Below are positions 11,672 through 21,867 of a stretch of 64,000 bases of DNA, in pieces (the stretch's first letter is position 1; every line of letters starts with the position of its first letter). Origin of the DNA: Hippophae tibetana (taxonomy: Eukaryota > Streptophyta > Magnoliopsida > Rosales > Elaeagnaceae); assembly GCA_037013495.1 (NCBI GenBank), contig CM072807.1, forward strand, positions 11,969,001 to 12,033,000, written 5' to 3'. The notes beneath the pieces are model-generated. The model was given only the letters and a program-made list of their open reading frames with translations. It did no database searches and had not been told where the DNA came from. Both the position numbers and the translations under genes were made by a program.

Positions 11672-13768
11672 TGATAACTGTATTTTATATAGTTATTTTC
11701 ATCTATTTTATTAATTATAATTGATATGTTCTTGACATTTTTGGTTAATTTTAGTAAAATAATTAAATATTTACTTTTTATGTTTTAAGAAATACATTTT
11801 TAATAAAATTAAATAATTTGAATTAAAACCGTACTTAATTGTTAAGTTATGTCCACAAATATAATTTCAAATAATAGAGTTCTTAATTGCGATTTATAAA
11901 AATAAAAAATATAATTTAAATTAAAATCAGGCTTAATTTTAATTATTAAAAGTTTAAAAATTTAATTTAAATTAGAAAAGGGCTTAACTATAATTAAAAA
12001 AAGTGCAGAAATTAATTTGAATTAAATTTGTGGGTCAAAATGCAATTAATAAAAAATTGAATTTCTGCGCAGGAGAAGAGCCACTCGCGACATTCACAAC
12101 GCCCAACACACACCGCTCGATCATCCCATCAATGGTTAAGATTTGGCGCATGAAATCCAGACACAACAAAAGCGGTTGGGCCTGAATTCCTGAAGTGCGT
12201 AACTCGACACACGTGGGGCCCATCAGCCACGCAGACTGGCGTGCAGGGTGGGACCCACATGTCGGCTGCACAGAATTTCCCCGAGGCACATCGCTCACCG
12301 TTGGATCAATTGAACGGTCCAGATTGAAGTGCATGGAACCAAGCTGACGCGGTTCATCCAAGCAGCGTGCATCCTCGTGTTTCAACGACAAAGAGCAGCC
12401 ACGTGTCTCTTAAATATTCTAGCCAATAACATGACGACACGTGGCATGTATTTGGTAAAATAAAAATGCAAAAACGGCACCCACTTCCAGCCGTTAACAT
12501 GTTTCCAGCGCGAGGAAATCTCGTGCGTTGTGGTCCATCCATTCTCCATGCGCCCGACATGCCCATCCAATGAAAAGCTACCACGTGTCTCTGTATTTAT
12601 CGCAGCCAATCACATGGCGACACGTGGCATGCATAAAAAGAAAAAAATTAGAAACGCACTGAATGGTTTTCACGCATGTTTTTATTTTAATTCCCACATT
12701 CATTTTTGTCCCCTACTGATAAAAAAAATAAAAAAAAAAGAATAATTGGAAAGTGGAGATATATTTTGTATGCAAAAATCATTTGAAGAGTTTTTTCAGT
12801 TTTCAATTTTCTTTCATTTTTTTTAGCTCACAGTTCTTGTTGTATTTTTCTCTCTTTATCATTTTTCATTTTTCCTCTCTGCGTGTTTTGTTTAACACGC
12901 AGAACGTTTATTTGACATTTTGTGTTGTATTATCTTAGGAAAATTACAGAGAAAGAAGACAACGAAGAAGAAGGAAAAAGAAGAAATTTATTTTTCATTG
13001 AGGAATCGTGAAAGAGTTTCTCCTAACCTATTTTCTTTTAATTTTTGTTTCTCTGTAATGTTTTATTTTTGTGGTGTTGTAATTTTAATTTCTGCTATGA
13101 ATTAATTTATTTGTTCTAGGATTACAGTGTAGCATAAATTATGAAACTTGAATTAATTATTTTTGAATGATTTATGGAACTGTTTTAAGTTGTTTATTTT
13201 ATCTGTGTTTAATGCTTTTAATTATCGGAAGATTAATTAACTGATATGTGAAACTTAAATAAACTTGAAAAAGGAATTTTTATGTGTTGCTCGTGATAAA
13301 ATAACATATATACATAAGGGATAGAAATATATTTTTATTGTATGTGTAACTGTTTGAGAACTCAAAACTTAATAAATCTGGTTGAATTTAATTCTCATAG
13401 GAATATAGTGAATCATTTTAACTAGATGTGTCTGTATGGAGCTTGAAAGAGATATATGGATAAATTAGGAGTTCTTGGTTAACAACTTAAAACATGAGAA
13501 CATAAATCAAGAGAGAATAAAATATTCAAGTGAATTAATTTGGGTAAACTGCAATCCTAGAATTTTCATACAAACTGTTAAAAAGAAAAGTTAATAGTAG
13601 TCAAACTACATCAAATTATTGATTGTTTGGATAAAATCAGGTTTAAATAATTTTAGTAATTAACGAAAGTTGGTAACAATTCTCTGTGAGAACGATAATT
13701 TACTTATCATATTATTACTTGTGACTGTATATACTTTCACGATTTAATGTTCTTAAAATAAGACAACA
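11672..13768 (+). mobile_element. Solo LTR, about 2.1 kb, inserted in the gypsy gag
   Basis: The sequence begins TGATAACTG and ends GACAACA, with 5-bp flanks GTTGT (11667-11671) and ATTGT (13769-13773): a target duplication with one mismatch. The gypsy gag reading is continuous on the two sides once the block is removed. The right end (CAATTCTCTGTGAGAACG, then TTGTGACT and ATACTTTCAC) resembles the 3' end of large Tat/Ogre/Athila-type plant LTRs in plus orientation. No internal gag-pol remains, as expected after LTR-LTR recombination. ORFs inside (minus, 12035-12609) match no retroelement domain and are treated as non-coding. Confidence 0.7.
12210..12627. promoter_or_regulatory. Cluster of five CACGTG (G-box) motifs in the solo LTR
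   Basis: CACGTG occurs at 12210-12215, 12400-12405, 12438-12443, 12582-12587 and 12621-12626. The last four form two inverted pairs (CCACGTGTC facing GACACGTGG) flanking about 30 bases that contain AGCCAAT. The two units are about 182 bp apart. CACGTG is the core bound by plant bZIP and bHLH factors, and ACACGTGG is ABRE-like. A regulatory role in the LTR is inference. Confidence 0.55.
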
Positions 13769-13773
13769 ATTGT

Positions 13774-14645
13774 CTTCTTCTAGCCAATCCCTTTCGTTTG
13801 AATTATTCCTTCACCTTTATGTCTTGATGTACCATATTCGTTAAATCAACATATTACTACATCTCAACTATATTTGTAATCTCACGATTTAAACCGTGTA
13901 AAAAGCTAGCCATAGTGGCTTCCCATTCCTCTTTTACATTAGCCCAAATCATAGCTACCTCCATTTCCTTGTAATACTTATCCACACTATTAGAACCTTA
14001 AGTTAACCTCTACATTTTTTGATACAATCCCTTATAATAGTGATTGGGTACAAAATGCTTCCTCATAAGAATTTTCATTTCCTCCCAAATGTCCATGGAT
14101 GGCTCTTTATTCCTCATTTTATTAATCTATAATTGATCCTACCAAACAATATCATAATCGGTAAATTCAATTGCAACCAACTTAACCTTCTTCAACTCCG
14201 AATAATTGTGACAATCGAACACCATCTCCATTTTAGTTTCCCACTACAAATAAACTTCAGGGTTATTTTTACCTTGAAAAGATGGGATTGTAATCTTTAT
14301 GTTTCCTAAATCATTATCCCTCCTAGGCCTACCCATCCTAGCTTCTCTATTCCCATATCCACGCTCAAACTTTCCTCGATTCAAATATGGCTCATCAAAT
14401 TCCTCTGTCTCTGTCTCTTCCTCAACATTCTTCCATGGAACATGCCCATCTTGCTGCCTATTAGGGATGTCTAGTTGTTTTCCCATATGTGTCCCTTCTT
14501 CTACCCTATCAAACCTCTCATGAATAGGCTCTAATTCAACCCTCATCATATGTCTCATCTCCCCTAACAACACTTGCATTTGGAGGTTCAGAATTGCGGG
14601 TTGTTGACATTCTTCAATTGTGCTTTTTTCTTTATTATTGGACAT
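13774..14645 (-). pseudogene. Ty3-gypsy gag (capsid part)
   Basis: The minus frame from ATG at 14643-14645 (MSNNKEKSTIEECQQ) runs open to about 14244. It includes a hydrophilic middle segment and the capsid entry KITIPSFQGKNNPEVYL. Beyond 14244 the reading continues with stops: MEMVFDCHNYSELKKVKLVAIEF, MRKHFVPNHYYK, SVDKYYKEMEVAMI and FLHGLNREI, all typical of gypsy capsid. The block ends at the solo LTR. Defective through stops and insertion. Confidence 0.8.
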
Positions 14646-15106
14646 GCTTAGAATCTACAAAACAAGGTTAAAATCCTTACAAGTACTACCTCACGTATTT
14701 CACTCAAGAATTGATACACTTGCACTCATGTTTTCACTCTAAATGGTTTTTACCCTCTTATGGTCTCACACATTCTTGCCTTTTCACACTTTTTTGTGTC
14801 TTTACTTCTTAATTGAACTTCAAGAAACTAATTCAAAATAATCTAGCAAAAATTCAAAAGTGATAAACAACCAATACTCATTGAAAAGATCAAGAACTTT
14901 AATAAGGTGAGAAACAAGATTGACAAGAAGAATTTTTTATTATTACTACTAGAATCATGTATTGAGAAATTATATGAACTGATAAATTTTCCTCTTCATC
15001 AATTGAGAAATTTCTAACTGAAATAGTATATTTTTTCATAACAAGGAATAGGAAATCAGGAACTAGAATGAAAATAAAATATAGTAAAACTTATCTTAGA
15101 ACCAAA

Positions 15107-15118
15107 GCTTTGATACCA
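15107..15118 (-). other. Primer-binding site of the gypsy element
   Basis: The minus-strand sequence TGGTATCAAAGC differs by one base from the usual initiator Met-tRNA primer site TGGTATCAGAGC. It lies three bases from the LTR end (TGTATCA), so it fixes the 5' LTR boundary and the minus orientation. Confidence 0.7.
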
Positions 15119-15121
15119 AAA

Positions 15122-16103
15122 TGATACAGACCCCTACCAACAATTGTGATGAAATCTGATAACAATGATGGATTGAAACCCCAAGATCGTAAAGACAAGA
15201 TTTTTTGAGTCTTAACATGTCACCTAACAAGATGAAAATCAAGACTACTGGGGATTGAAATGCCACACCATGAAAATGTAAGGATTCTCTCAATAATTCA
15301 AGGTGATAAGTTTGGTTGTTTGAACGTCACAAGATTAATTTGATAAGTTCAAGAGTTCTTTTTAAAAACTAAGAGGGACGCAATACCTCACAAGAAGATA
15401 ATTTTCTAAATAATCCAATTTGTCTTTTAAAATTCGTAGTATTCTTCTATATACTTGGAACAACCCTCCAAGAATAGTCAAAGTCAAAATTACAGTACAA
15501 AAATTAGACTAAATAAGTTCTTTACCTTTTTTTAACCCTTGGTCTTCTAAAGACAACTAAGAAATAGCTAAATGACTAAATTCAGTGTATTTTAACATGC
15601 ATAATCAGAACCAAGTTATTCTCTTATTTAATATCCTTGTAACTCTTCAAATTCACACCTTTTAATATTCAAACTATGTTGGTTATGAATTTTTATGCTA
15701 ATTAGCCTCTTCAATTACTTTGATGACATGGACTATACCTTGATTAAAATTTGAGCTCATCTTGGTCCTTTTAAAATTAGCCCAATTTTCTTGGATTAGC
15801 CCACTTAGTACTTCCTTGAAATGTTTGGCTCTAAGTCTTATAATTGGGCTACTAAGAAGTGACAAAAAATCTGGTGCAAATTCAACTTCATTTCCACTTG
15901 TAGGATTGGCATGCCTAGCTTTTTGGTTTGCATCACCATACTCAAGGGAATATGTTGAAAAGTATAGATGAGTTACTAGGTTTACTTTCTACAAGCTTGA
16001 GTTTTTAAGAGAATTTATGTCTTATACTTATCTTGTCAAATTTCATAAGAATTATGAGTCTTATAATCCTAAAAGGTTAATACAATAAGTGGAAACATCA
16101 ACA
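15122..16103 (-). repeat. Probable 5' LTR of the gypsy element
   Basis: The left end TGATACAG next to the primer site is well placed. The right end is a guess at ...ATCAACA near 16103; no second copy exists in the window to confirm it. Open frames in it (for example 15762-15971) look non-coding. Confidence 0.4.
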
Positions 16104-16622
16104 ATTTTTATAAATTTTACCATATCATTGTACTTAATCAATACGAGACATTACTCTTAATATCTCCTCTCAAAGTCAAAGTTTTTGTCTTTTACAAAGT
16201 CTATTATCTTATATTTTTAATCTATTTTATTATATTATATTTTATTTGGATTATTTGTTTTTTTTTCTTTTTATAAGGCACATTTCATTTTTTTAGATGA
16301 TGTCCAAAGTTTTTGGCTCAATGATATCATGTTAAAGTTCATAAAACATTTATAATTTTTATAAATTATACTATAATATTGTACATAATTAATATAAAAA
16401 TTATTTTTAACAAAGGATTCACACTTCTAACTATTTTTTTCACGTATTTGTCTCATATGAATTATACATATAACAATACACTGAAAATAATACATGAAAA
16501 TTGGACTCTGAAAATAAATTTAAAAACAATTTCGCTTTGGGCGGGACTCCTTTTTAGAACCAAGACACGAAATTTTACCAAGTTTTGCTGTTTATTCCCA
16601 CAGGATAATACCAAAACCCTAC
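16104..16622. other. AT-rich stretch with scraps of another LTR element
   Basis: Two similar blocks (about 16105-16160 and 16348-16405, both around TTTTTATAAATT..AC.ATAT.ATTGTAC) are separated by a GGCTCAATGATATCA string near 16316. That string looks like a decayed minus-strand Met-tRNA primer site. This may be a collapsed LTR element with almost no interior. No gene. Confidence 0.3.
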
Positions 16623-16752
16623 AGTAGCAAGGGCTGCGTCAAATGCCTTCTGGACATCTTGTCATGTTATATTGAAGCTTCTGTAAATTTCTTCACTTGA
16701 AGTGTCTGGGAATTCACGTATGTGCTTTGGCCTGCCATTTCGGCTTGGTTTC

Positions 16753-17202
16753 TGTTATATATTGCTCCTTAGTGAGAAAATTAGAAAAGTCCCACATTGA
16801 TTAGGAATGAAGATGGGTGTTGGTTTTGGGGCTATAAATAAAGCCCTCCTTCACCATTTGTATACATCCCAAAATTTGTAAATCTTCCTCTCTTTTGTAA
16901 GGGTAATTGATTAGCTCAATTTTGCCCAATTAGTTGTAATTTTGGAGTTCATCCAATTGGAGATAGTGGAAGTGGTCAACGACGCCCGAGGACCTAGGTA
17001 ACATTTATACCGAACCTCGTTAAATTTCTGGTGTTATTATTTTTCTGCTTTAATATTTCTGTTTCAATATCTGTTTTAGTTTATTTTAGCATTATATTTC
17101 CAATAGCATTATTTTGTCGGGTTAGTTTGAGTTCTATTCATTTAAATCATAAGTGAATAGTTACTACTTAGAATAGGGAAAATATACCCAATTTTCCCAA
17201 CA
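16753..17202 (+). repeat. 5' LTR of the intact copia element
   Basis: 450 bp, TGTTATATATTG ... TTTTCCCAACA. It contains a GTCCCACATTG box (16789-16799) and a TATA box TATAAATA (16833-16840) set in a short GGGCT/AGCCC hairpin. It reads the same as the copy at 21407-21856. Confidence 0.95.
16789..16840 (+). promoter_or_regulatory. LTR core promoter: USE-like box plus TATA box
   Basis: GTCCCACATTG (16789-16799) differs by one base from the plant snRNA upstream sequence element (RTCCCACATCG). It is followed after 33 nt by TATAAATA (16833-16840). In plant snRNA genes this spacing is the RNA polymerase II type. The TATA box very probably drives the element's genomic RNA; the role of the upstream box is inference. 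The same pair recurs in the 3' LTR at about 21443-21494. Confidence 0.55.
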
Positions 17203-17204
17203 AT

Positions 17205-17217
17205 TGGTATCAGAGCC
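17205..17217 (+). other. Primer-binding site (initiator Met-tRNA)
   Basis: TGGTATCAGAGCC begins two bases after the 5' LTR. It is the canonical complement of the 3' end of plant initiator Met-tRNA. Confidence 0.95.
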
Positions 17218-17299
17218 GAAGGTTTTCTACCTAGGCATTTGTTTGTATTCCGTTTGTTTGTTATTGGAATATAGTTGTTAGTTGTTGTAATTTGAAGAA

Positions 17300-20200
17300 A
17301 TGGCGGAAGAAAAATTTCTTTCAAACAAAGGCCAGTCATCCACGTCAAGTAGAACTATGGTGATGAATGCAAGGTTCGAGGTGGAGAAGTTTGATGGAAC
17401 CGGTCATTTCGGCATGTGGCAAGGCGAAGTTCTAGATGCTCTGTTTCAACAAGGTCTAGACATCGCTATTGAAGAAGAGAAACCAGATGGAGCAGATGAA
17501 GTAGAGTGGAAAAATATCAACCGATTGGCATGTGGTACAATTCGTTCGTGTCTCTCAAGAGAACAAAAGTACACGTTCATGAAGGAGACATCCGCAAGTA
17601 AGTTGTGGAAGGCATTGGAGAACAAGTTCATGAAGAAGAGTGGACAGAATCGGCTCTATTTGAAGAAGAAGTTGTTCCGGTTTGAATACCTTCTAGGTAC
17701 TACAATAAACGACCACATTACTGCTTTTAATCAATTAGTAGCAGATTTGTTAAATATGGATGAAACTTTTAAAGATGAAGATTTAGCCTTGATGTTGTTA
17801 GCTTCCCTTCCTGATGAGTTTGATCATCTTATTACGAGCTTACTCATTGGGAAGGATAAAGTGTCTTTTGAGGAAGTTTGTGCTGCTTTGTATAGTTATG
17901 AAATTAGAAAGAAAGATAAAAGAGAAAGCAGGAATGAAGCAGCAGAGGCATTGTCTGTAAGAGGACGTCCGCAAACACAACATAAAGGAAGGAGAGGTAG
18001 ATCTCTATCAAAAGGAAGACTTGGTAAAGATGAATGTGCCTTTTGTCATGAGAAAGGCCATTGGAAGAAAAATTGTCCGAAGCTACAAAAGAAAGGAAAA
18101 ACTGTGCAATCTGATGCATGTGTAGCTGAAAGCAATTCAAATTCAGATTTTGCATTGGTTGGTTCGTCAACATCATCTCATCCTGGTGATTGGATTTTTG
18201 ATTCAGCATGTACTTTCCATATGTCTCCTAACAAGGAGTGGTTCTTTAACTTTGAAGAACTAGACGGTGGAGTTGTTTTCATGGGTAATGATTATCCATG
18301 CAAAGTTTTGGGAATCGGTACAATTCGTTTGAAGAATCAAGATGGTTCAACCAGGGTCTTGACAGATGTTCATTATGTTCCAGATATGAAGAAGAATCTC
18401 ATTGCTGTGGGAGTCTTAGAATCAAAAGGCTTCACTGTGACCATACAAAATGGGGCATTGAAGGTTACTTCTGGAGCACTTGTGGCGATGAAAGGTGTTC
18501 GAAAGAATAACTTGTACTACTACCTTGGTAGTACGGTTATTGGGACAGCATCAGCAGCAGTTTCAGAGGAAGAAAGAGATTTAGAAACTACCAAGCTGTG
18601 GCATATGCGTTTGGGACATGCTGGTGAAAAAGCTTTGCAAATTCTAGTAAAGCAAGGCCTGTTAAAAGGTGCGAGAACCGGCAAGATGGAATTTTGTGAG
18701 CATTGTGTATTGGGGAAGCAGAAAAGAGTAAGCTTTGGCACTGCTCTCCATAATACAAAGGGCATTTTGGATTACATCCATACGGATGTATGGGGGCCAA
18801 CAAGAACTCCATCCATGAGTGGCAAACATTATTATGTCACTTTTGTTGATGATTTTTCCAGAAGAGTTTGGGTGTATCCCATGAAGAAGAAGGATGAAGT
18901 GCTGGGAATTTTTCTCAAATGGAAGAAGATGATCGAGACTCAGACTAATAAAAAGATCAAGCGTCTGAGGTCTGATAATGGCACTGAGTACACAAACGAT
19001 CCATTTATGAAAGTTTGTGAAGAAGAAGGGATAGTGCGACACTTCACTATTCGAAAAACACCACAACAAAATGGAGTTGCAGAACGTATGAACCGGACTT
19101 TGCTGGAGAAGGTTCGGTGTATGTTGTCAAATGCTGGTTTAGGCAAGCAGTATTGGGCTGAGGCTGTGACATATGCATGTCATCTCGTCAATCGTCTACC
19201 ATCGTCTGCTCTTGAAGGCAAAACACCTATGGAGGTATGGTCTGGAAAACCTGCTAGAGATTACGATTTCTTACATGTGTTTGGTTCAATTGCATACTAC
19301 CATGTAACGGAATCAAAGTTGGACCCAAGAGCCAAGAAAGCCATTTTTTTGGGGATCCCTTCTGGTTCTAAGGGATATCGACTATGGTGTCTTGAAACGA
19401 AAAAGATAATCTTTAGCAGAGATGTTACCTTTGATGAATCTGCCTTGTTGCAAAAGGTAACTAAGAAGATTGATGGCACTTTAGAGCAGGTGGAGCAAAC
19501 TCTGAAACAAGTGGAGTTTGAAAGAAAAATTGTTAATCCAGTTAGTGAAGATAAGACAGAAGCTGATCCTCCATTGACAGAAGATGAATCAGATGAAGAG
19601 GTTTTAACCCAAGAACCTCCACAGCAACAAGAAGAAATTGCAGTTGATAGGCCACGACGACAAAATGTCAAGGTACCTGCTAGATACAAGGATTTTGAAG
19701 ACCTACCTGCTCAATTTAAGAATACGGTAGCCTGTGCACTTTCAGTTGTGCATGATGATGTTCCTTCCATATATAAAGAAGCAATTAGAAGCCCTGAAGT
19801 TGAAAGATGGAAGGAAGCCATGGATGAAGAACTTCTATCCCTTCAGAAGAATAAAACATGGAAGTTGACACAACTACCTAAGGGCAAGAAGGCAATTGGA
19901 TGCAAATGGGTGTATGCAAAGAAAGATGGATTTCCTAACAAAGATGGTATTCGCTACAAGGCAAGGTTGGTGGCTAAGGGCTACGCTCAGAAGGAGGGAA
20001 TCGATTATAATGAGGTATTTTCTCCAGTTGTAAAACATTCTTCTATTAGAATTTTGTTGGCCTTGGTAGCACAGTTCGATTTGGAACTAGTTCAACTTGA
20101 CGTGAAAACCGCATTTCTTCACGGTGACTTAGAAGAGGAGATCTATATGTCTCAGCCAGAAGGGTTTATTGTTGCTGGTAAAGAGAATTGGGTTTGTAAG

Positions 20201-21334
20201 CTGAACAAATCATTGTATGGATTGAAGCAATCTCCAAGGCAGTGGTACAAACGATTTGATCAGTTTATGTTGCAACAAAAGTATACCAGAAGCACACATG
20301 ATCATTGTGTGTATTTTCGCAAGCTACAAAATGAGTCTTTCGTCTATCTCCTATTGTACGTCGATGATATGTTGATTGCATCGAAGAGCCAAGCAGAAAT
20401 TGAAAAGTTGAAGGCTCAACTAAGTCAAGAGTTCGAGATGAAAGATTTGGGAGAAGCCAAGAAGATTCTCGGTATGGAGATAAGCAGAGACAGGAAGAAG
20501 GGGAAGCTTAGTTTGACCCAGAGTCAATATTTGAAGCGAATACTACAACGTTTTGGTATGAATGAACAGACAAAATCTGTAAGTACTCCGCTAGTTCCTC
20601 AATTCAAGCTTAGTGCTCAATTATCTCCTAAGAATGATGCAGAACGAGAATATATGGCAAAGGTACCATATGCAAATGCAGTTGGTAGCTTGATGTATGC
20701 AATGGTGTGTACAAGACCTGACATTTCACATGCGGTTGGTACTGTAAGCAGGTACATGCATGATCCTGGTAAAGGACATTGGTTGGCTGTGAAATGGATT
20801 CTACGGTATATTATAAATACTGTAGATGTTGGTTTAATATTTCAGCAGGATAATACCATTGGTCAATGTGCAGTCGGATATTGTGATTCTGACTATGCAG
20901 GAGATTTAGATAAGCGTCGGTCAACTACTGGTTATGTGTTTACTCTTGCTAGAGCACCAGTCAGTTGGAAGTCTACCTTGCAGTCCACAGTTGCTTTGTC
21001 TACTACAGAGGCAGAGTATATGGCAGTTACAGAGGCTGTGAAGGAAGCTATTTGGTTACGAGGTTTGCTTGAAGACTTGGGAGTTGGTCAAAAACATATT
21101 AAAGTGTTTTGTGATAGTCAGAGTGCTATTCATTTAGCAAAGAACCAAGTCTACCATGCACGTACAAAGCACATTGACGTTCGTTATCATTTCGTGCGAG
21201 AGATTATTGAAGAAGGTGGAGTACTAGTTCAGAAGATTAGTACGACAGAGAATCCTGCAGATATGATGACCAAGGTGGTAACAACAATCAAGTTCAAACA
21301 TTGTCTGAACTTGATTAACATCCTACAAATCTGA
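17300..21334 (+). CDS. Ty1-copia Gag-Pol polyprotein (1344 aa, intact)
   Basis: A single frame encodes all proteins for virus-like particle assembly, reverse transcription and integration. Order: Gag (about 1-240); zinc knuckle CX2CX4HX4C with C246, C249, H254 and C259; aspartic protease with D301 in WIFDSAC; integrase zinc site H435, H440, C466, C469 and catalytic D496, D559, E595 (D,D-35-E). Next is an acidic linker (about 740-790), then reverse transcriptase (about 830-1080) with YVDD at 1020-1023, and RNase H (about 1190-1330) with D1196, E1237 and D1272. It ends with TKHIDVRYHF and DMMTK. No stop or shift. The protease motif is Asp-Ser-Ala rather than Asp-Ser/Thr-Gly, which occurs in Tnt1-like relatives. 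Start chosen as the first ATG after the 97-base leader. It covers nearly the whole interior, so Gag:Pol ratio control must be post-translational or by another means. Confidence 0.97.
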   Translation: MAEEKFLSNKGQSSTSSRTMVMNARFEVEKFDGTGHFGMWQGEVLDALFQQGLDIAIEEEKPDGADEVEWKNINRLACGTIRSCLSREQKYTFMKETSASKLWKALENKFMKKSGQNRLYLKKKLFRFEYLLGTTINDHITAFNQLVADLLNMDETFKDEDLALMLLASLPDEFDHLITSLLIGKDKVSFEEVCAALYSYEIRKKDKRESRNEAAEALSVRGRPQTQHKGRRGRSLSKGRLGKDECAFCHEKGHWKKNCPKLQKKGKTVQSDACVAESNSNSDFALVGSSTSSHPGDWIFDSACTFHMSPNKEWFFNFEELDGGVVFMGNDYPCKVLGIGTIRLKNQDGSTRVLTDVHYVPDMKKNLIAVGVLESKGFTVTIQNGALKVTSGALVAMKGVRKNNLYYYLGSTVIGTASAAVSEEERDLETTKLWHMRLGHAGEKALQILVKQGLLKGARTGKMEFCEHCVLGKQKRVSFGTALHNTKGILDYIHTDVWGPTRTPSMSGKHYYVTFVDDFSRRVWVYPMKKKDEVLGIFLKWKKMIETQTNKKIKRLRSDNGTEYTNDPFMKVCEEEGIVRHFTIRKTPQQNGVAERMNRTLLEKVRCMLSNAGLGKQYWAEAVTYACHLVNRLPSSALEGKTPMEVWSGKPARDYDFLHVFGSIAYYHVTESKLDPRAKKAIFLGIPSGSKGYRLWCLETKKIIFSRDVTFDESALLQKVTKKIDGTLEQVEQTLKQVEFERKIVNPVSEDKTEADPPLTEDESDEEVLTQEPPQQQEEIAVDRPRRQNVKVPARYKDFEDLPAQFKNTVACALSVVHDDVPSIYKEAIRSPEVERWKEAMDEELLSLQKNKTWKLTQLPKGKKAIGCKWVYAKKDGFPNKDGIRYKARLVAKGYAQKEGIDYNEVFSPVVKHSSIRILLALVAQFDLELVQLDVKTAFLHGDLEEEIYMSQPEGFIVAGKENWVCKLNKSLYGLKQSPRQWYKRFDQFMLQQKYTRSTHDHCVYFRKLQNESFVYLLLYVDDMLIASKSQAEIEKLKAQLSQEFEMKDLGEAKKILGMEISRDRKKGKLSLTQSQYLKRILQRFGMNEQTKSVSTPLVPQFKLSAQLSPKNDAEREYMAKVPYANAVGSLMYAMVCTRPDISHAVGTVSRYMHDPGKGHWLAVKWILRYIINTVDVGLIFQQDNTIGQCAVGYCDSDYAGDLDKRRSTTGYVFTLARAPVSWKSTLQSTVALSTTEAEYMAVTEAVKEAIWLRGLLEDLGVGQKHIKVFCDSQSAIHLAKNQVYHARTKHIDVRYHFVREIIEEGGVLVQKISTTENPADMMTKVVTTIKFKHCLNLINILQI

Positions 21335-21395
21335 ATTGGCACTGGCGTCGTTGATCTAGCAATTGAAGAAATCATTTAAAACCACTAAGTCGCTA

Positions 21396-21406
21396 AGGTG
21401 GAGATT
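21396..21406 (+). other. Polypurine tract of the intact copia element
   Basis: AAGGTGGAGATTT-type purine run directly before the 3' LTR, the expected plus-strand DNA primer position. Confidence 0.75.
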
Positions 21407-21856
21407 TGTTATATATTGCTCCTTAGTGAGAAAATTAGAAAAGTCCCACATTGATTAGGAATGAAGATGGGTGTTGGTTTTGGGGCTATAAATAAAGCCC
21501 TCCTTCACCATTTGTATACATCCCAAAATTTGTAAATCTTCCTCTCTTTTGTAAGGGTAATTGATTAGCTCAATTTTGCCCAATTAGTTGTAATTTTGGA
21601 GTTCATCCAATTGGAGATAGTGGAAGTGGTCAACGACGCCCGAGGACCTAGGTAACATTTATACCGAACCTCGTTAAATTTCTGGTGTTATTATTTTTCT
21701 GCTTTAATATTTCTGTTTCAATATCTGTTTTAGTTTATTTTAGCATTATATTTCCAATAGCATTATTTTGTCGGGTTAGTTTGAGTTCTATTCATTTAAA
21801 TCATAAGTGAATAGTTACTACTTAGAATAGGGAAAATATACCCAATTTTCCCAACA
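21407..21856 (+). repeat. 3' LTR of the intact copia element
   Basis: 450 bp, same ends and, by eye, the same sequence as the 5' LTR. Identical LTRs imply a very recent insertion. Confidence 0.95.
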
Positions 21857-21867
21857 GTTTCCACATA

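Larger units (their letters stand above)
9444..16103 (-). mobile_element. Decayed Ty3-gypsy retrotransposon, nested, 3' end missing
   Basis: Right to left on the minus strand: 5' LTR (about 15122-16103), primer-binding site, gag (from 14645), an inserted solo LTR (11672-13768), zinc knuckle and protease (about 11660-11145), reverse transcriptase and the start of RNase H (about 10620-9444). The integrase and 3' LTR are absent, so the copy is truncated on its left. Stops and shifts occur in all domains. RT wording ([27 protein letters not shown]) places it in Ty3-gypsy; I do not assign a lineage firmly. Confidence 0.75.
16753..21856 (+). mobile_element. Intact Ty1-copia LTR retrotransposon (Tork/Tnt1-like)
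   Basis: 5104 bp, flanked by the perfect 5-bp duplication GTTTC (16748-16752 and 21857-21861). It has two 450-bp LTRs with TG...CA ends, a canonical Met-tRNA primer site, a single uninterrupted gag-pol and a purine tract (AAGGTGGAGA) before the 3' LTR. Reading the two LTRs side by side I found no difference. Everything needed for autonomous retrotransposition appears present. Lineage is inferred from Gag layout and the DSA-type protease motif shared with Tnt1-like elements. Confidence 0.95.

Noticed and set aside
12035..12609. Three minus-strand ORFs of 75-118 codons in a GC-richer part of the solo LTR
   Set aside because: They overlap one another, lie in repeated G-box units of an LTR and match no retroelement or plant domain I know.
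17446..19689. Antisense ORFs of up to 135 codons opposite the intact Gag-Pol
   Set aside because: Shadows of a strongly coding strand; no motif.
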